Assembly: GCF_004354015.1 (NCBI RefSeq)
Contig: NZ_SMRU01000004.1
Span: 42,953 to 106,952, forward strand
DNA: 64,000 nt
Direction of reading: 5' to 3'
Source: Arthrobacter terricola
Lineage (GTDB): Bacteria; Actinomycetota; Actinomycetes; Actinomycetales; Micrococcaceae
Shown here: positions 19,514 through 28,548 of the stretch, piece after piece
Layout of the letters: every line of letters begins with the position of its first letter
Position numbering within the stretch: position 1 is the stretch's first letter
Position numbers and translations under genes: made by a program
Notes under the pieces: generated by a model
The model's database searches: none
Seen by the model: the letters and a program-made list of their open reading frames with translations, nothing else
Told to the model about the DNA's origin: nothing

Positions 19514-19570
19514 GGATTAAACAGGGGCGCTTAGGGGTTAACAGAGCCTCTAGGAATTAAACAGAGCGCG
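19511..19570. repeat. Three imperfect direct repeats of about 20 bases
   Basis: Copies begin at 19511, 19532 and 19551; each follows the pattern TAGGxxTTAA(A)CAG(A/G)G. The first copy includes the DUF305 stop codon. They sit directly before the terminator hairpin. Confidence 0.6.
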
Positions 19571-19607
19571 CCGGCCTGCTGTGGTTTTCACCGCAGCAGG
19601 CCGGCGC
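19568..19607. terminator. Strong hairpin, probably a two-way terminator
   Basis: Perfect 14-base arms (19568-19581 and 19594-19607), which extend by about three further pairs towards the TTTTCA loop. It separates the DUF305 gene (plus) from the convergent small gene ending at 19625. Confidence 0.82.
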
Positions 19608-19624
19608 ACACGGAACAAGCAGGC

Positions 19625-19885
19625 TCAAGCGAGGGCGTCCGCGGGATCCTCCGTAGCCAGCAGTACGGCTTCGGCCACATCCTCGCGGAGGTGGTAGTCC
19701 CTGGCTTCGACTGGATAGAGGGAGCCACTGACGACGTAGTAGCCCCGGCCTTCTCCCGGACCTCCAGCGGCCGTATCGATCGCGTCGATCAAGTCGGAGT
19801 CAAGGGATCGTTCCCTGCCGGATTCACGTAATCGCGCGAGTTCTTCGGCCTCGAGCCGGCTGATCAATCCCGGAATATCGCACAT
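19625..19885 (-). CDS. Hypothetical small protein
   Basis: 86 aa, acidic, starting MCDIPGLISRLEAEELARLR and containing YYVVSGSLYPVEARDYHLRE. Codon use is like its neighbours. No domain recognised; the ribosome binding site is poor. It converges with the DUF305 gene across the terminator hairpin, which supports a transcript ending there. Confidence 0.5.
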   Translation of the reverse strand: MCDIPGLISRLEAEELARLRESGRERSLDSDLIDAIDTAAGGPGEGRGYYVVSGSLYPVEARDYHLREDVAEAVLLATEDPADALA

Positions 19886-20254
19886 GGAGGCACCGTCCTG
19901 TCGGTCCGTCGGAAAGGTTTGCGCCGTCGCCCCAGCCGTTGGTGCATGCCAAGAAGATTAAGCCCGGGCATGGTGCGTGGCAAGGGACAAATGGTTAAAA
20001 ACCCGATCATGAAGTCATCAAGCGAAGCCGACCGCGAACTCACGCGGTGACCCCGATTAACATGCTCTGACGCCGATTAAAGGGGGCACTCCCAGTACCC
20101 CTATCAGCAGTGACTCCCTCGGTTCGGGAAAGTCCTGTTGGATGGATAGAGTCGTTCGGGGCCGAAGGGCCATCCCAGACTCAAACGGCATGGCGCCGCA
20201 CTCGCCCTGGAAGACACCGCGAACACCGATCCTCCGTCCACAAGCAGGAGAAAC
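19886..20254. other. Intergenic region before the alcohol dehydrogenase
   Basis: 369 bases without a supported gene. It must hold the promoters of the divergent small gene and of the alcohol dehydrogenase. A direct repeat CCGATTAA occurs twice about 20 bases apart (near 20053 and 20073). No riboswitch or clear operator seen. Confidence 0.5.
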
Positions 20255-21298
20255 ATGCTTAGCGTTAATGCATACGCCGCCCCGTCCGCGAGCGAAGACC
20301 TCGTTCCGACAACTATCGAGCGACGCGACGTCGGCCCACACGACGTGCTGATCGAGATCAAGTATGCGGGCATCTGCCATTCCGATATCCACACTGTGCG
20401 CGGCGACTGGGGACCCCAGGCGTACCCGCTTGCACCTGGCCACGAAATCGCCGGCATCGTCACCGAAGTCGGCTCGGAAGTCACCCGGCACAAAGTCGGC
20501 GACCGCGTAGGCGTCGGCTGCATGGTGAATTCATGCCGGGAGTGCGCCAACTGCCTCGCCGGCGAAGAGCAGTACTGCCTCAAAGGCAACGTCGGTACCT
20601 ACGGCGCCGTCGACCGCGACGGGACCATCACGCAGGGCGGCTATTCGACCCACGTCGTGGTCACCGAGGACTTTGTGGTGCGGATTCCAGAAGGGATCGA
20701 CCTCGACGTCGCTGCTCCGCTCCTGTGCGCCGGAATCACCACCTATTCGCCGCTGCGGCACTGGGGTGCCGGACCCGGGAAGAAGATTGCCGTCGTCGGG
20801 CTCGGCGGACTGGGACACATGGCAGTCAAGCTCGCGCACGCGATGGGCGCTGAAGTCACCGTCCTGTCCCAGTCGCTCAAGAAGATGGAAGACGGCCTGA
20901 ACCTGGGCGCCAACCACTATTACGCCACGTCCGATCCCGCTACCTTCGAAAAGCTGGCAGGCTCGCTGGACCTCATCATCAACACGGTCAGCGCGTCGAT
21001 CGACATCAGCTCCTACCTTCAGTTGCTGAAACTCGACGGTGCCCTGGTGAATGTGGGAGCGCCGGCCGAACCGCTGCCGGTCAACGCGTTCGCGCTCATC
21101 GGGGGCCGCAGGTCCTTCGCCGGATCCGCCATCGGCGGCATCAGGGAGACCCAGGAAATGCTCGACTTCTGTGCCGAGCACGGCCTGGGAGCAGAGGTCG
21201 AGGTCATTCCGGCCGAGAAGATCAACGACGCCTACGAGCGCGTCCTTGCCTCCGACGTGCGGTACCGCTTCGTGATCGATACCTCCACATTCGCCTGA
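20255..21298 (+). CDS. Zinc-dependent NAD(P)-dependent alcohol dehydrogenase (YahK/CAD type)
   Basis: 347 aa, AGGAG before the ATG. Catalytic zinc site GICHSDIH and GHEIAG; structural zinc cysteines [15 protein letters not shown]; Rossmann motif [12 protein letters not shown] near residue 180. This is the cinnamyl-alcohol-dehydrogenase-like aldehyde reductase group, usually NADPH-dependent. It stands alone, closed by a strong terminator. Confidence 0.92.
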   Translation: MLSVNAYAAPSASEDLVPTTIERRDVGPHDVLIEIKYAGICHSDIHTVRGDWGPQAYPLAPGHEIAGIVTEVGSEVTRHKVGDRVGVGCMVNSCRECANCLAGEEQYCLKGNVGTYGAVDRDGTITQGGYSTHVVVTEDFVVRIPEGIDLDVAAPLLCAGITTYSPLRHWGAGPGKKIAVVGLGGLGHMAVKLAHAMGAEVTVLSQSLKKMEDGLNLGANHYYATSDPATFEKLAGSLDLIINTVSASIDISSYLQLLKLDGALVNVGAPAEPLPVNAFALIGGRRSFAGSAIGGIRETQEMLDFCAEHGLGAEVEVIPAEKINDAYERVLASDVRYRFVIDTSTFA

Positions 21299-21330
21299 TC
21301 AGTTGCTCTGATCAGACGCTTCGCGTAAGT

Positions 21331-21365
21331 GAACGCCCCTGCGGTTTCGTGCCGCAGGGGCGTTC
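21331..21365. terminator. Terminator of the alcohol dehydrogenase gene
   Basis: Perfect 14-base arms (21331-21344 and 21352-21365) with a 7-base loop, 33 bases after the stop codon. Confidence 0.88.
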
Positions 21366-21459
21366 TGCGTTGGCGGAGGGTTTTGCGGAGGGTTTTGCGA
21401 AGGTGCACTTTGCGAAGGTGACGCGCCACCAACGATGATGTGCTCATGGAGGCAACCCG

Positions 21460-22047
21460 ATGAACAAGAACCGGCTCGAGGCATTCAGCGACGGCGTCCT
21501 CGCCATCATCATCACCATCATGGTGCTGGAGCTTCGCACGCCTCCGGAACCCACATGGCATGGCCTGCTTGAGGTGCTGCCCACATTCCTCAGCTACCTG
21601 CTCAGCTTCGTCTACGTGGGAATCTACTGGAACAACCACCACCACATGATCCACCTGGCGGATCGCGTCAACGGCGGAATCCTCTGGGCCAACCTGCATT
21701 TGTTGTTCTGGCTGTCCCTCTTTCCGTTCAGCACGCGCTGGATGGATGAGACAGGGTTCGTCGAAGTCCCTGTGCTGGCGTATGGGTTCAACCTACTGTG
21801 CGCCGCGGTTGCCTACTTCGTCCTGCAGCAGAGGTTCATCCGCCAGCAGGGCCGGCAAGGCGCACTCTCCCTGGCCATTGGACGCGACTGGAAGGGCAAG
21901 ACCTCGCCTTTCATCTATTTGGCGGGCCTGGGGCTCTGCTTCGTGCACCCGCTCCTGGCTGTTGCCGCCTACACCGTGGTGGCCTTGATCTGGCTGGTAC
22001 CGGACCGCCGGGTGGAGCATTACGTCGTCACGGCGCACCAAGAGTAA
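21460..22047 (+). CDS. TMEM175-family (DUF1211) potassium channel-like protein
   Basis: 195 aa, GGAGG before the ATG. The first helix carries the family signature [17 protein letters not shown]; about five further helices follow ([40 protein letters not shown] and others). Bacterial TMEM175 proteins are tetrameric potassium-permeable channels. A single repeat unit, as expected for bacteria. Confidence 0.88.
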   Translation: MNKNRLEAFSDGVLAIIITIMVLELRTPPEPTWHGLLEVLPTFLSYLLSFVYVGIYWNNHHHMIHLADRVNGGILWANLHLLFWLSLFPFSTRWMDETGFVEVPVLAYGFNLLCAAVAYFVLQQRFIRQQGRQGALSLAIGRDWKGKTSPFIYLAGLGLCFVHPLLAVAAYTVVALIWLVPDRRVEHYVVTAHQE

Positions 22048-22166
22048 AGGACAGGTTCCAGACCCCGCGCGCACTCCGCGGCGTAACGTTAGGCCATTGT
22101 CCAGCCCGCTCCGCCGGCACTATGCTCCGTGGAAACGCTACTTCCGTTCCCGGCCAGGAGTGTCCC

Positions 22167-23144
22167 ATGAGTAACGAGCAGCTCATCATCATAGGATCCG
22201 GCCCTGCCGGCTACACGGCGGCAATTTACGCCGCGCGTGCGGGCTTGAGCCCGCTGGTCCTCGCCGGATCGGTGACAGCCGGCGGTGCCCTGATGAACAC
22301 TACCGAAGTGGAGAACTTTCCAGGGTTCCCGGCGGGTATCCAGGGTCCGGAGCTCATGGACGGCCTCCAGGAGCAGGCAGAACGGTTCGGCGCCAAGATA
22401 GTGTTCGACGACGTCACGACGGTCCGGTTGTCAGGCCACCTTAAGAGCGTGGTCACAGGGGGCGGCAAAACCCATCAGGCACCGGCCGTGATCCTGGCGA
22501 CCGGTTCCGCTTATAAGGAACTCGGCTTGCCGGAGGAGAAAAAGCTCAGCGGGCACGGCGTCTCCTGGTGCGCCACGTGTGACGGCTTTTTCTTCCGGGA
22601 GCAGGACATCATTGTGGTGGGCGGCGGGGACTCCGCCATGGAGGAAGCGATGTTCCTCACCCGCTTCGCCACGTCGGTGACAGTGGTCGTCAGGCGCGAA
22701 CAGCTCCGTGCCTCACGGATCATGGCGCAGCGGGCCAAGGGCAATCCAAAGATCCACTTTGCCTGGAACTCGGCCATCACCGCGATCCACGGCGACACCA
22801 AGGTCAGCGGGGTCACCATCACGGATACCCGGACCGGTGAAACACGTGAGCATCCGGCCACCGGTATTTTCGTGGCCATTGGACATGTCCCGCGCACGGA
22901 CCTTGTCGAGGGCCAAGTGGAGTTGGACGATGAGGGCTACATCAGGGTGGTCTCGCCCACCACGGTGACCAACCTCGCGGGAGTCTTCGCCTGTGGCGAC
23001 GCCGTGGACCATCGCTACCGGCAGGCCATCACAGCGGCAGGCACGGGTTGCTCGGCTGCTTTGGATGCCGAACGGTATCTGGCGGCCCTTGATGATGCGG
23101 ACAGTATCGCCACTGCACTGGTGGAAGAAACCACCCACGCGTGA
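22167..23144 (+). CDS. trxB: Thioredoxin reductase (TrxB-like)
   Basis: 325 aa from ATG 22167 (AGGAG upstream; the frame is open far upstream but without homology). FAD motif [19 protein letters not shown], redox pair CATC at residues 135-138, NADPH motif [15 protein letters not shown] and the C-terminal [19 protein letters not shown]. It reduces thioredoxin or a similar small thiol protein in the cytoplasm. No trxA is next to it, so this may be a second paralogue. Confidence 0.9.
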   Translation: MSNEQLIIIGSGPAGYTAAIYAARAGLSPLVLAGSVTAGGALMNTTEVENFPGFPAGIQGPELMDGLQEQAERFGAKIVFDDVTTVRLSGHLKSVVTGGGKTHQAPAVILATGSAYKELGLPEEKKLSGHGVSWCATCDGFFFREQDIIVVGGGDSAMEEAMFLTRFATSVTVVVRREQLRASRIMAQRAKGNPKIHFAWNSAITAIHGDTKVSGVTITDTRTGETREHPATGIFVAIGHVPRTDLVEGQVELDDEGYIRVVSPTTVTNLAGVFACGDAVDHRYRQAITAAGTGCSAALDAERYLAALDDADSIATALVEETTHA

Positions 23145-23207
23145 ATCCGGACCGGACGTAGGAAGGAGCGGCAGTTCCGCCATTTATACAGCGCGCCTAA
23201 AAATGAC

Positions 23208-23225
23208 TTTTCGGTGTGCCTAAAT
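23208..23225. promoter_or_regulatory. DtxR/MntR-like palindrome before the Nramp gene
   Basis: TTTTCGG and CCTAAAT half-sites flank a TGTG spacer; a further half-site CCTAAAA lies at 23196-23202, giving alternate inverted pairs. It is 46 bases before the mntH start. The form resembles DtxR/MntR-family operators, which fits manganese-dependent repression; the match is by eye. Confidence 0.5.
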
Positions 23226-23270
23226 TTGCGGTATCCTCATTGTGTCCGTATCCCCGATGATGAGGAAACC

Positions 23271-24521
23271 ATGGCTTCCACCCTCGCCCGGCCACCTGTA
23301 ACCACTTCGCGGTGGCGTTCCAGGCTGCTCTTGCTCGGTCCGGCTTTCGTGGCGGCAATCGCCTATGTTGATCCGGGAAACGTCGCAGCGAACCTCACGG
23401 CGGGCGCGAACTACGGATACCTGCTCGTCTGGGTGTTGGTCGCCGCCAACATCATGGCGGTCCTCGTGCAGTACCAATCGGCAAAGCTTGGCCTGGCCAC
23501 CGGCCACAGCCTCCCCGAACTCCTCGGCAAGAGGCTGGGAACCCGCCAACGCAGGCTCTTCTGGGCTCAGGCGGAACTCGTCGCAGGAGCCACGGACATG
23601 GCCGAGGTCATTGGCGGCGCCGTGGCGCTCAACCTCCTATTCGGCGTGCCGCTCCTCTTGGGCGGAGTGATCATCGGGTTCGCGTCCATGCTGATCCTGA
23701 CACTCCAATCATCGCGGGGCCAAAAGACATTCGAATCCGCCATCATCGCGCTCCTCGCGGTCATCGCCGTCGGATTCGTGTCCGGGCTATTCGTCAGCCC
23801 TCCGCAGGCCGGAGGCGTCCTGTCCGGCCTCGTGCCGCGGTTCGAAGGCCCTGACACCGTCCTCCTCGCGGCCAGCATGCTGGGAGCCACGGTGATGCCA
23901 CATGCGATCTACCTGCACTCTGCCCTCGCGCGGGACAGGCACGGCTTCTCGGCAGACCCTGTTGTACGGACCAAGCTCATCCGCACAACCCGGGTGGATG
24001 TCGTCGGCGCCCTCCTCCTCGCAGGCATCGTTAACATCGCCATGCTCCTGCTGGCCGCCACCAGCCTGCGCGGCGTCGAGGGAACCGACACCATCGCCGG
24101 GGCCCACGCCGCCGTCACCTCCGCGTTGGGCCCTGTCATCGGAGTCGCCTTCGGGGTGGGCCTCCTCGCCTCCGGCCTGGCCTCGACCTCCGTGGGATGC
24201 TATGCCGGGGCGACCATCATGGGCGGACTGCTCAAGTTCCGCGTGCCCTTGCTGCTTCGCCGGGTTATCACGCTCGTCCCAGCCTTGATCATCCTCGGAG
24301 CGGGAATCGAACCCACATTGGCGTTGGTCACGAGCCAGGTCCTCTTGAGCTTCGGCATCCCGTTCGCTTTGATACCCTTGATCAGGCTGACCGGAAAACG
24401 CGAGGTCATGGGCATCCACGCCGATTCTCCCGCCCTGAAAATCGCAGGATGGACCAGCGCGGTACTCATCGTGGGACTCAACTGCGTCCTGATCGTGCTG
24501 ACCGTCACGGGGAATTCTTAG
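23271..24521 (+). CDS. mntH: Nramp-family divalent metal (manganese) transporter
   Basis: 416 aa, ATG with GAGGA upstream. Eleven or so membrane helices. The metal-site motifs are intact: DPGN in helix 1 (YVDPGNVAANLTAGA) and MPH in helix 6 (MPHAIYLHSAL). These bind Mn2+/Fe2+ in the inward proton-coupled transporter MntH. A DtxR/MntR-like palindrome lies directly upstream. The frame is open back to 23214, but that would run through the operator. Confidence 0.93.
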   Translation: MASTLARPPVTTSRWRSRLLLLGPAFVAAIAYVDPGNVAANLTAGANYGYLLVWVLVAANIMAVLVQYQSAKLGLATGHSLPELLGKRLGTRQRRLFWAQAELVAGATDMAEVIGGAVALNLLFGVPLLLGGVIIGFASMLILTLQSSRGQKTFESAIIALLAVIAVGFVSGLFVSPPQAGGVLSGLVPRFEGPDTVLLAASMLGATVMPHAIYLHSALARDRHGFSADPVVRTKLIRTTRVDVVGALLLAGIVNIAMLLLAATSLRGVEGTDTIAGAHAAVTSALGPVIGVAFGVGLLASGLASTSVGCYAGATIMGGLLKFRVPLLLRRVITLVPALIILGAGIEPTLALVTSQVLLSFGIPFALIPLIRLTGKREVMGIHADSPALKIAGWTSAVLIVGLNCVLIVLTVTGNS

Positions 24522-24569
24522 GCCCCCTCAAGGGCACGTGGGCTTGGGGCGAGCCCAGGAGGAACCCCC

Positions 24570-25817
24570 ATGAGCAATCCCCCAACCCTGGCCAGGCGGC
24601 TGGGAACGTTTGACGCGGTTTTGATCGGGCTGGGCTCGATGATCGGTGCGGGAGTGTTTGCCGCGTTCACCCCGGCTGCTGCCGCCGCCGGCTCCGGACT
24701 ATTGATCGCGCTGGCCGCCGCGGCCATTGTGGCCTTCTGCAACGCGACGTCGTCCGCCCAGCTCGCTGCCGCCTACCCGACGTCCGGCGGAACTTACATT
24801 TACGGACGCGAGCGATTGGGACCCTGGCCCGGATACTTGGCCGGATGGGGGTTCGTGATCGGAAAGACCGCCAGCGCGGCCGCCATGGCCATGACCTTCG
24901 CAGCGTACGCGGCACCTGCCGGGTGGGAGCGTCCCGTGGCGATTGCCGCCGTCGTCATCCTTGCCGCGGTGAACTACCACGGCGTCACCCGCACGGCAGC
25001 CCTCACGCGCGTCCTCGTGATCGCTGTCCTGGCCGCCCTCACCGTGGCGGTGGCCGCGTGCTTGGGCGGTTCCGCACCCACGCTGGCCAACGTCCCCGGG
25101 AATGGGCTCCTCGCGCATGGTTGGTACGGGATCCTGCAGTCAGCCGGGCTTCTGTTCTTCGCCTTCGCGGGTTACGCGAGGATCGCGACCATGGGAGAAG
25201 AAGTCAGGAACCCGCGCCGCGCCATCCCCCGAGCCATCGGGATCGCGCTGGGAATCACCGTCGTGGTTTACGCCGCCATTGCACTGACGCTCTTGGCGAC
25301 GCTTGGCCCGAACGGAATCGCGGCCACAGCGGCACCGCTGGTGGCCGCCGTCGGGCACGGCTCCCTCTCGTGGGCCGCACCCGTGGTACGGGTCGGGGCC
25401 GCCGTTGCTTCCTTGGGCGCCCTCCTCGCCCTCATCGCGGGACTGGGCCGGACAACCTTGGCGATGGCCCGTCACCATGACCTGCCGCACTGGCTCGCGG
25501 CGGTCCATCCTCGCTACCGCGTTCCCCACAAGGCCGAGATCGCTCTTGCGGTAGCGATTTGCGTGATCATCAGCGTCGCGGACCTGCGTGGGGCGATCGG
25601 CTTCTCGTCCTTCGGCGTGCTCATCTACTATTTGGTGGCCAACATCGCCGCGTTCACGCAACCGGCCACGGACCGTCGGTACCCGAAAGCGCTCCAGGTC
25701 TTCGGCGCGGTGGCGTGCGTGATCCTCGTCGCCACACTACCGCCGCTATCGGCCGGGCTCGGTGTCTTGATGTTCGCCGTAGGCGTCGTCCTGCGCATGG
25801 TGCGGGTTCGCCGTTAG
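24570..25817 (+). CDS. APC-superfamily amino acid permease
   Basis: 415 aa, AGGAGGAA before the ATG. The helix 1 signature GLGSMIGAGVFAAFTPAAAAAG and helix 6 FFAFAGYARIATMGEEVRNPRR are those of amino acid/polyamine permeases; twelve helices can be counted. Substrate not readable. It starts 48 bases after mntH and may share its transcript. Confidence 0.88.
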   Translation: MSNPPTLARRLGTFDAVLIGLGSMIGAGVFAAFTPAAAAAGSGLLIALAAAAIVAFCNATSSAQLAAAYPTSGGTYIYGRERLGPWPGYLAGWGFVIGKTASAAAMAMTFAAYAAPAGWERPVAIAAVVILAAVNYHGVTRTAALTRVLVIAVLAALTVAVAACLGGSAPTLANVPGNGLLAHGWYGILQSAGLLFFAFAGYARIATMGEEVRNPRRAIPRAIGIALGITVVVYAAIALTLLATLGPNGIAATAAPLVAAVGHGSLSWAAPVVRVGAAVASLGALLALIAGLGRTTLAMARHHDLPHWLAAVHPRYRVPHKAEIALAVAICVIISVADLRGAIGFSSFGVLIYYLVANIAAFTQPATDRRYPKALQVFGAVACVILVATLPPLSAGLGVLMFAVGVVLRMVRVRR

Positions 25818-25819
25818 CA

Positions 25820-27019
25820 TCACGATGACGCTGCGGCCGGCGGCACCGCTTCGGCTTGTCGCTCGGTCGGCGGAATGCCGCGTGCCTTCCTGCCGCTCAA
25901 CACGATGAGCGCCAGCGCCAGAACAGTGAGGGCGGCACAAGCGGCGAAGACACCCGGGTAGCCGATCGCCGTCGTCGAACCGAAGGCGATGATCGGACCC
26001 GAGACGATAGCGCCAAGGCGCCGAGTGTTGGTGTAGAGGCCTGAAGCGAGGCCGGGCCGCGGAATCAACCGCTGGAACAGCGTCAGGCCCACGCCCGCCA
26101 CAATGCCGAAGAACCACGCGTTCAACACTTGCAGGGCTATCAGCGCGGCAGGGTTACTAACGAAAGCCATCAATCCGTAATAGGCGATTCCTGCCACGCA
26201 GCCCGAGGCGATAAGCGCCCGGCTGGAGAAACGGCGGGCCAGCCGTCCGATCAGGAAGAGCGCCGGAATTTCGAGCGCGGCCGAGACGCCCAGCGCAATA
26301 CCTGCCCACACGATGCCCGCACCGAGCCCCTGCGTGACGAACAGTCCCATAATCGATACTGCCGCGCTATTGGTCGCCTGCAAGGCGATAAAGCCGAGGA
26401 CGACGGCGGCGACTCCCGCCTTCGAGAAGCCGCGGCCGCCGTCGGGGTCCTCGTGCCGCGGCTGGACGTCCGCGTCAACAGGGCGCCGCTGCTTCAGCAT
26501 GGCCGCCGTGGTGGCGACGTTCAGGATCGCCACCCCCGCGAGGGCCAGCAAGATGGCGCGATTGCCCAGCGTCCCCATAATGAGGGTTGCCAAGGGCGGG
26601 CCAGCGACCCAGGCAAACGAAACAATCGCCCTCGTGTTCATCACATCCGCCGGGCCTGCCCCGGAATGCTTGAGTTGGGCGAACAAGAGGGAACTGCCCA
26701 CCCCGGCCGGCCCTCCCAAGACAATCAAGCCCACGACGGCGAGCGGCAGGGCCGTGCTGGCCGCGAGCAGCGCGGACAACGCCAGCGTCAGTGCCCCGCA
26801 GGCCAACATGGGCCGCAAGTAGTCCTTTGCACGGTCGGCATAAGCGGGCAAAAGAAGCGAGGCAACGAACCCGCTCGCATTGTAGACAGCAAGCACCCAG
26901 CCCACCTCGGCCGGAGTCGCGTTGAAGAGGGCCACCAAGAGGAGGGCCAAGGCCGGGTTGAGGAAAGCGAACTGCAGTCCCCACAACAACGCCGCGGACG
27001 GCACAAGCAAACGCCTCAT
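25820..27019 (-). CDS. MFS transporter resembling SET sugar efflux proteins
   Basis: About 399 aa, twelve helices in two halves joined by a charged linker (QRRPVDADVQPRHEDPDGG). It starts MRRLLVPSAALLWGLQFAFL; GGAG lies nine bases before this ATG, though a GTG at 27034 is possible. The helix 5/11 features (GLTLFQRLIPRPGLASGLYTN) recall the SetA/SetB sugar efflux family. It converges with the APC permease, stops two bases apart. Confidence 0.75.
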   Translation of the reverse strand: MRRLLVPSAALLWGLQFAFLNPALALLLVALFNATPAEVGWVLAVYNASGFVASLLLPAYADRAKDYLRPMLACGALTLALSALLAASTALPLAVVGLIVLGGPAGVGSSLLFAQLKHSGAGPADVMNTRAIVSFAWVAGPPLATLIMGTLGNRAILLALAGVAILNVATTAAMLKQRRPVDADVQPRHEDPDGGRGFSKAGVAAVVLGFIALQATNSAAVSIMGLFVTQGLGAGIVWAGIALGVSAALEIPALFLIGRLARRFSSRALIASGCVAGIAYYGLMAFVSNPAALIALQVLNAWFFGIVAGVGLTLFQRLIPRPGLASGLYTNTRRLGAIVSGPIIAFGSTTAIGYPGVFAACAALTVLALALIVLSGRKARGIPPTERQAEAVPPAAASS

Positions 27020-27246
27020 GCCCTGGCACTCCACTGGTGGGGTTCAATCGATCGATCCATGCATTCCACCCTAGAATCGCGGCTATCCGCGTGGGAGGGC
27101 CTGCCGGTACCTGTATTACCAGGCCTTCCCGCTGCTCAGGGGCACTTTTCGGTCGTCCACCCGTGAGCGTCCGGGCCGGGGATCAGCTCGGACAATTTCC
27201 TGAATCAGGGGTGGACGGCGGGAGGCGCACAGAGCAGGATTGAGCC

Positions 27247-27636
27247 ATGAGCAACGATGACGCACTTCTGAAGCAGGCCAGCATCACCGCCACGGAAGCC
27301 ACGCTCGTGGCCAAGTTCGAGATCGAGGGCAACATCCCCGGTTCCGGCGCGTTCGTTGTGGGCTTGGTCGCTGCGAGTCCTGACTATTCCTCCCAGCGAA
27401 GACTGGGCATCGAATTCATGAACGGGGAAGCAATCGCCTTCTTCTCGTTTAACCATGACCAAAGCGCCGAAGAGAACTACGACCTCAAGGGCGTGGAACA
27501 CGAGGGAAGCACCATCACAGGCCATTTCCCGCTTTCCGCGATCAACGGCCTTGGCAAGGGGCACGTGATGACGGCCTTCAGCGAAGCGGACGGCCGGGAT
27601 TTCCAATCGGGCGTCGCCGTCAACGAGGCCATCTAG
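27247..27636 (+). CDS. Conserved-looking hypothetical protein
   Basis: 129 aa soluble protein, no signal peptide, no cysteine. Codon use and length support a real gene. The body alternates short beta-like stretches (ATLVAKFEIEGNIPG, RLGIEFMNGEAIAFFSFNHD). No domain recognised. It precedes the VOC protein by 17 bases, so the two may be one transcript. Confidence 0.65.
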   Translation: MSNDDALLKQASITATEATLVAKFEIEGNIPGSGAFVVGLVAASPDYSSQRRLGIEFMNGEAIAFFSFNHDQSAEENYDLKGVEHEGSTITGHFPLSAINGLGKGHVMTAFSEADGRDFQSGVAVNEAI

Positions 27637-27653
27637 GGTTCGGTCCTGGCCCT

Positions 27654-28076
27654 GTGGAGCCGCGCGTCGATTTCATCTCTTTGGGCGTGCGTGACGTCGA
27701 TGCGTCGCGCCGTTTCTATGTGGACGGCCTTGGCTGGCCGGTCCACGCCGAGTATCCCGGGGACGTCCTCTTCCTCCAGGTGAACCACGGGCTGATGCTG
27801 TCCTTGTGGAACGTGGAGCAAATGCAAGGGGAAGCCGCCGTCGACCCACCCACGGGCGTGCCGTGCATCACGTTGAGCCATAACGTTTCCGGTCCCGAAG
27901 AAGTCGACCGGATGATGTCCGAGGCGCAGGCCGCGGGCGCCGTCGTCGTCGCTCCCCCGAAGTCCCAGCCTTGGGACGGTTACACCGGATACTTCGCGGA
28001 CCCGGACGGGTTCCGTTGGGAGATTGCCTACAACCCGACCTGGACGGTCGACGACGGCGGAAAGGTCACCGTGTGA
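27654..28076 (+). CDS. VOC-fold (glyoxalase/dioxygenase superfamily) protein
   Basis: 140 aa from GTG 27654. Two beta-alpha-beta-beta-beta units: ISLGVRDVDASRRFYVDGLGW and the C-terminal YFADPDGFRWEIAYNP with the metal Glu. This is the typical single-subunit VOC pattern; the actual substrate (lyase, resistance protein or dioxygenase) cannot be told. Confidence 0.85.
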   Translation: MEPRVDFISLGVRDVDASRRFYVDGLGWPVHAEYPGDVLFLQVNHGLMLSLWNVEQMQGEAAVDPPTGVPCITLSHNVSGPEEVDRMMSEAQAAGAVVVAPPKSQPWDGYTGYFADPDGFRWEIAYNPTWTVDDGGKVTV

Positions 28077-28196
28077 GCGCGGCTTCGGCGCCTCCGTGGG
28101 CGGTGCGTGTCATGTGACACATGCGCTCCAAGGAATAGTCGGCATCGGGTTACCGTTGATGCGAATAGTTCGTTACAGCATCGACAGGAGAAATCC

Positions 28197-28454
28197 GTGG
28201 ACTTCACTCCCGAAGCCGGCACCATCACCATGTTCTCGACCACGTGGTGCGGCTACTGCAACCGCTTGAAGAAGCAGTTGGACGCCAAGGGCATTGGCTA
28301 CAACGAAATCAACATTGAAGAGGTTGACGGCACCGCCGAACTCGTGGAGAAGCTCAACGGCGGCAACCAGACCGTTCCCACTGTCTTGTTCCCGGACGGC
28401 TCCGCGGCGACGAACCCATCCGCAGCCGAGGTTGAAGCACGCCTCGCGGCCTGA
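28197..28454 (+). CDS. mrx1: Mycoredoxin
   Basis: 85 aa glutaredoxin-fold protein from a GTG with AGGAG upstream. Redox motif CGYC (Cys18/Cys21) in MFSTTWCGYCNRLKKQL, and the cis-Pro motif NQTVPTVLF. It matches the actinobacterial mycoredoxins that use mycothiol as electron source, so the organism should make mycothiol. Confidence 0.9.
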   Translation: MDFTPEAGTITMFSTTWCGYCNRLKKQLDAKGIGYNEINIEEVDGTAELVEKLNGGNQTVPTVLFPDGSAATNPSAAEVEARLAA

Positions 28455-28461
28455 GAACCGG

Positions 28462-28537
28462 GTGCCGTGCCGCACTGCTTGTACGGTGCCGCACTGCTAG
28501 TGCCGTGCCGCCCTGCTTGTACGGTGCCGCCCTATAG
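28462..28537. repeat. Two tandem copies of a 38-base repeat after mycoredoxin
   Basis: Copies 28462-28499 and 28500-28537; they differ mainly by CCGCACTGC versus CCGCCCTGC/CCCTATAG. Each copy itself holds a shorter GTGCCG(C/T)xC element. The second copy merges into the terminator hairpin. Confidence 0.8.
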
Positions 28538-28548
28538 GGGCGGCACCG
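28522..28548. terminator. Terminator between mycoredoxin and the lipoate ligase-like gene
   Basis: Perfect 11-base arms (28522-28532 and 28538-28548) around TATAG. The left arm touches the last bases of the convergent minus-strand gene. Confidence 0.75.
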
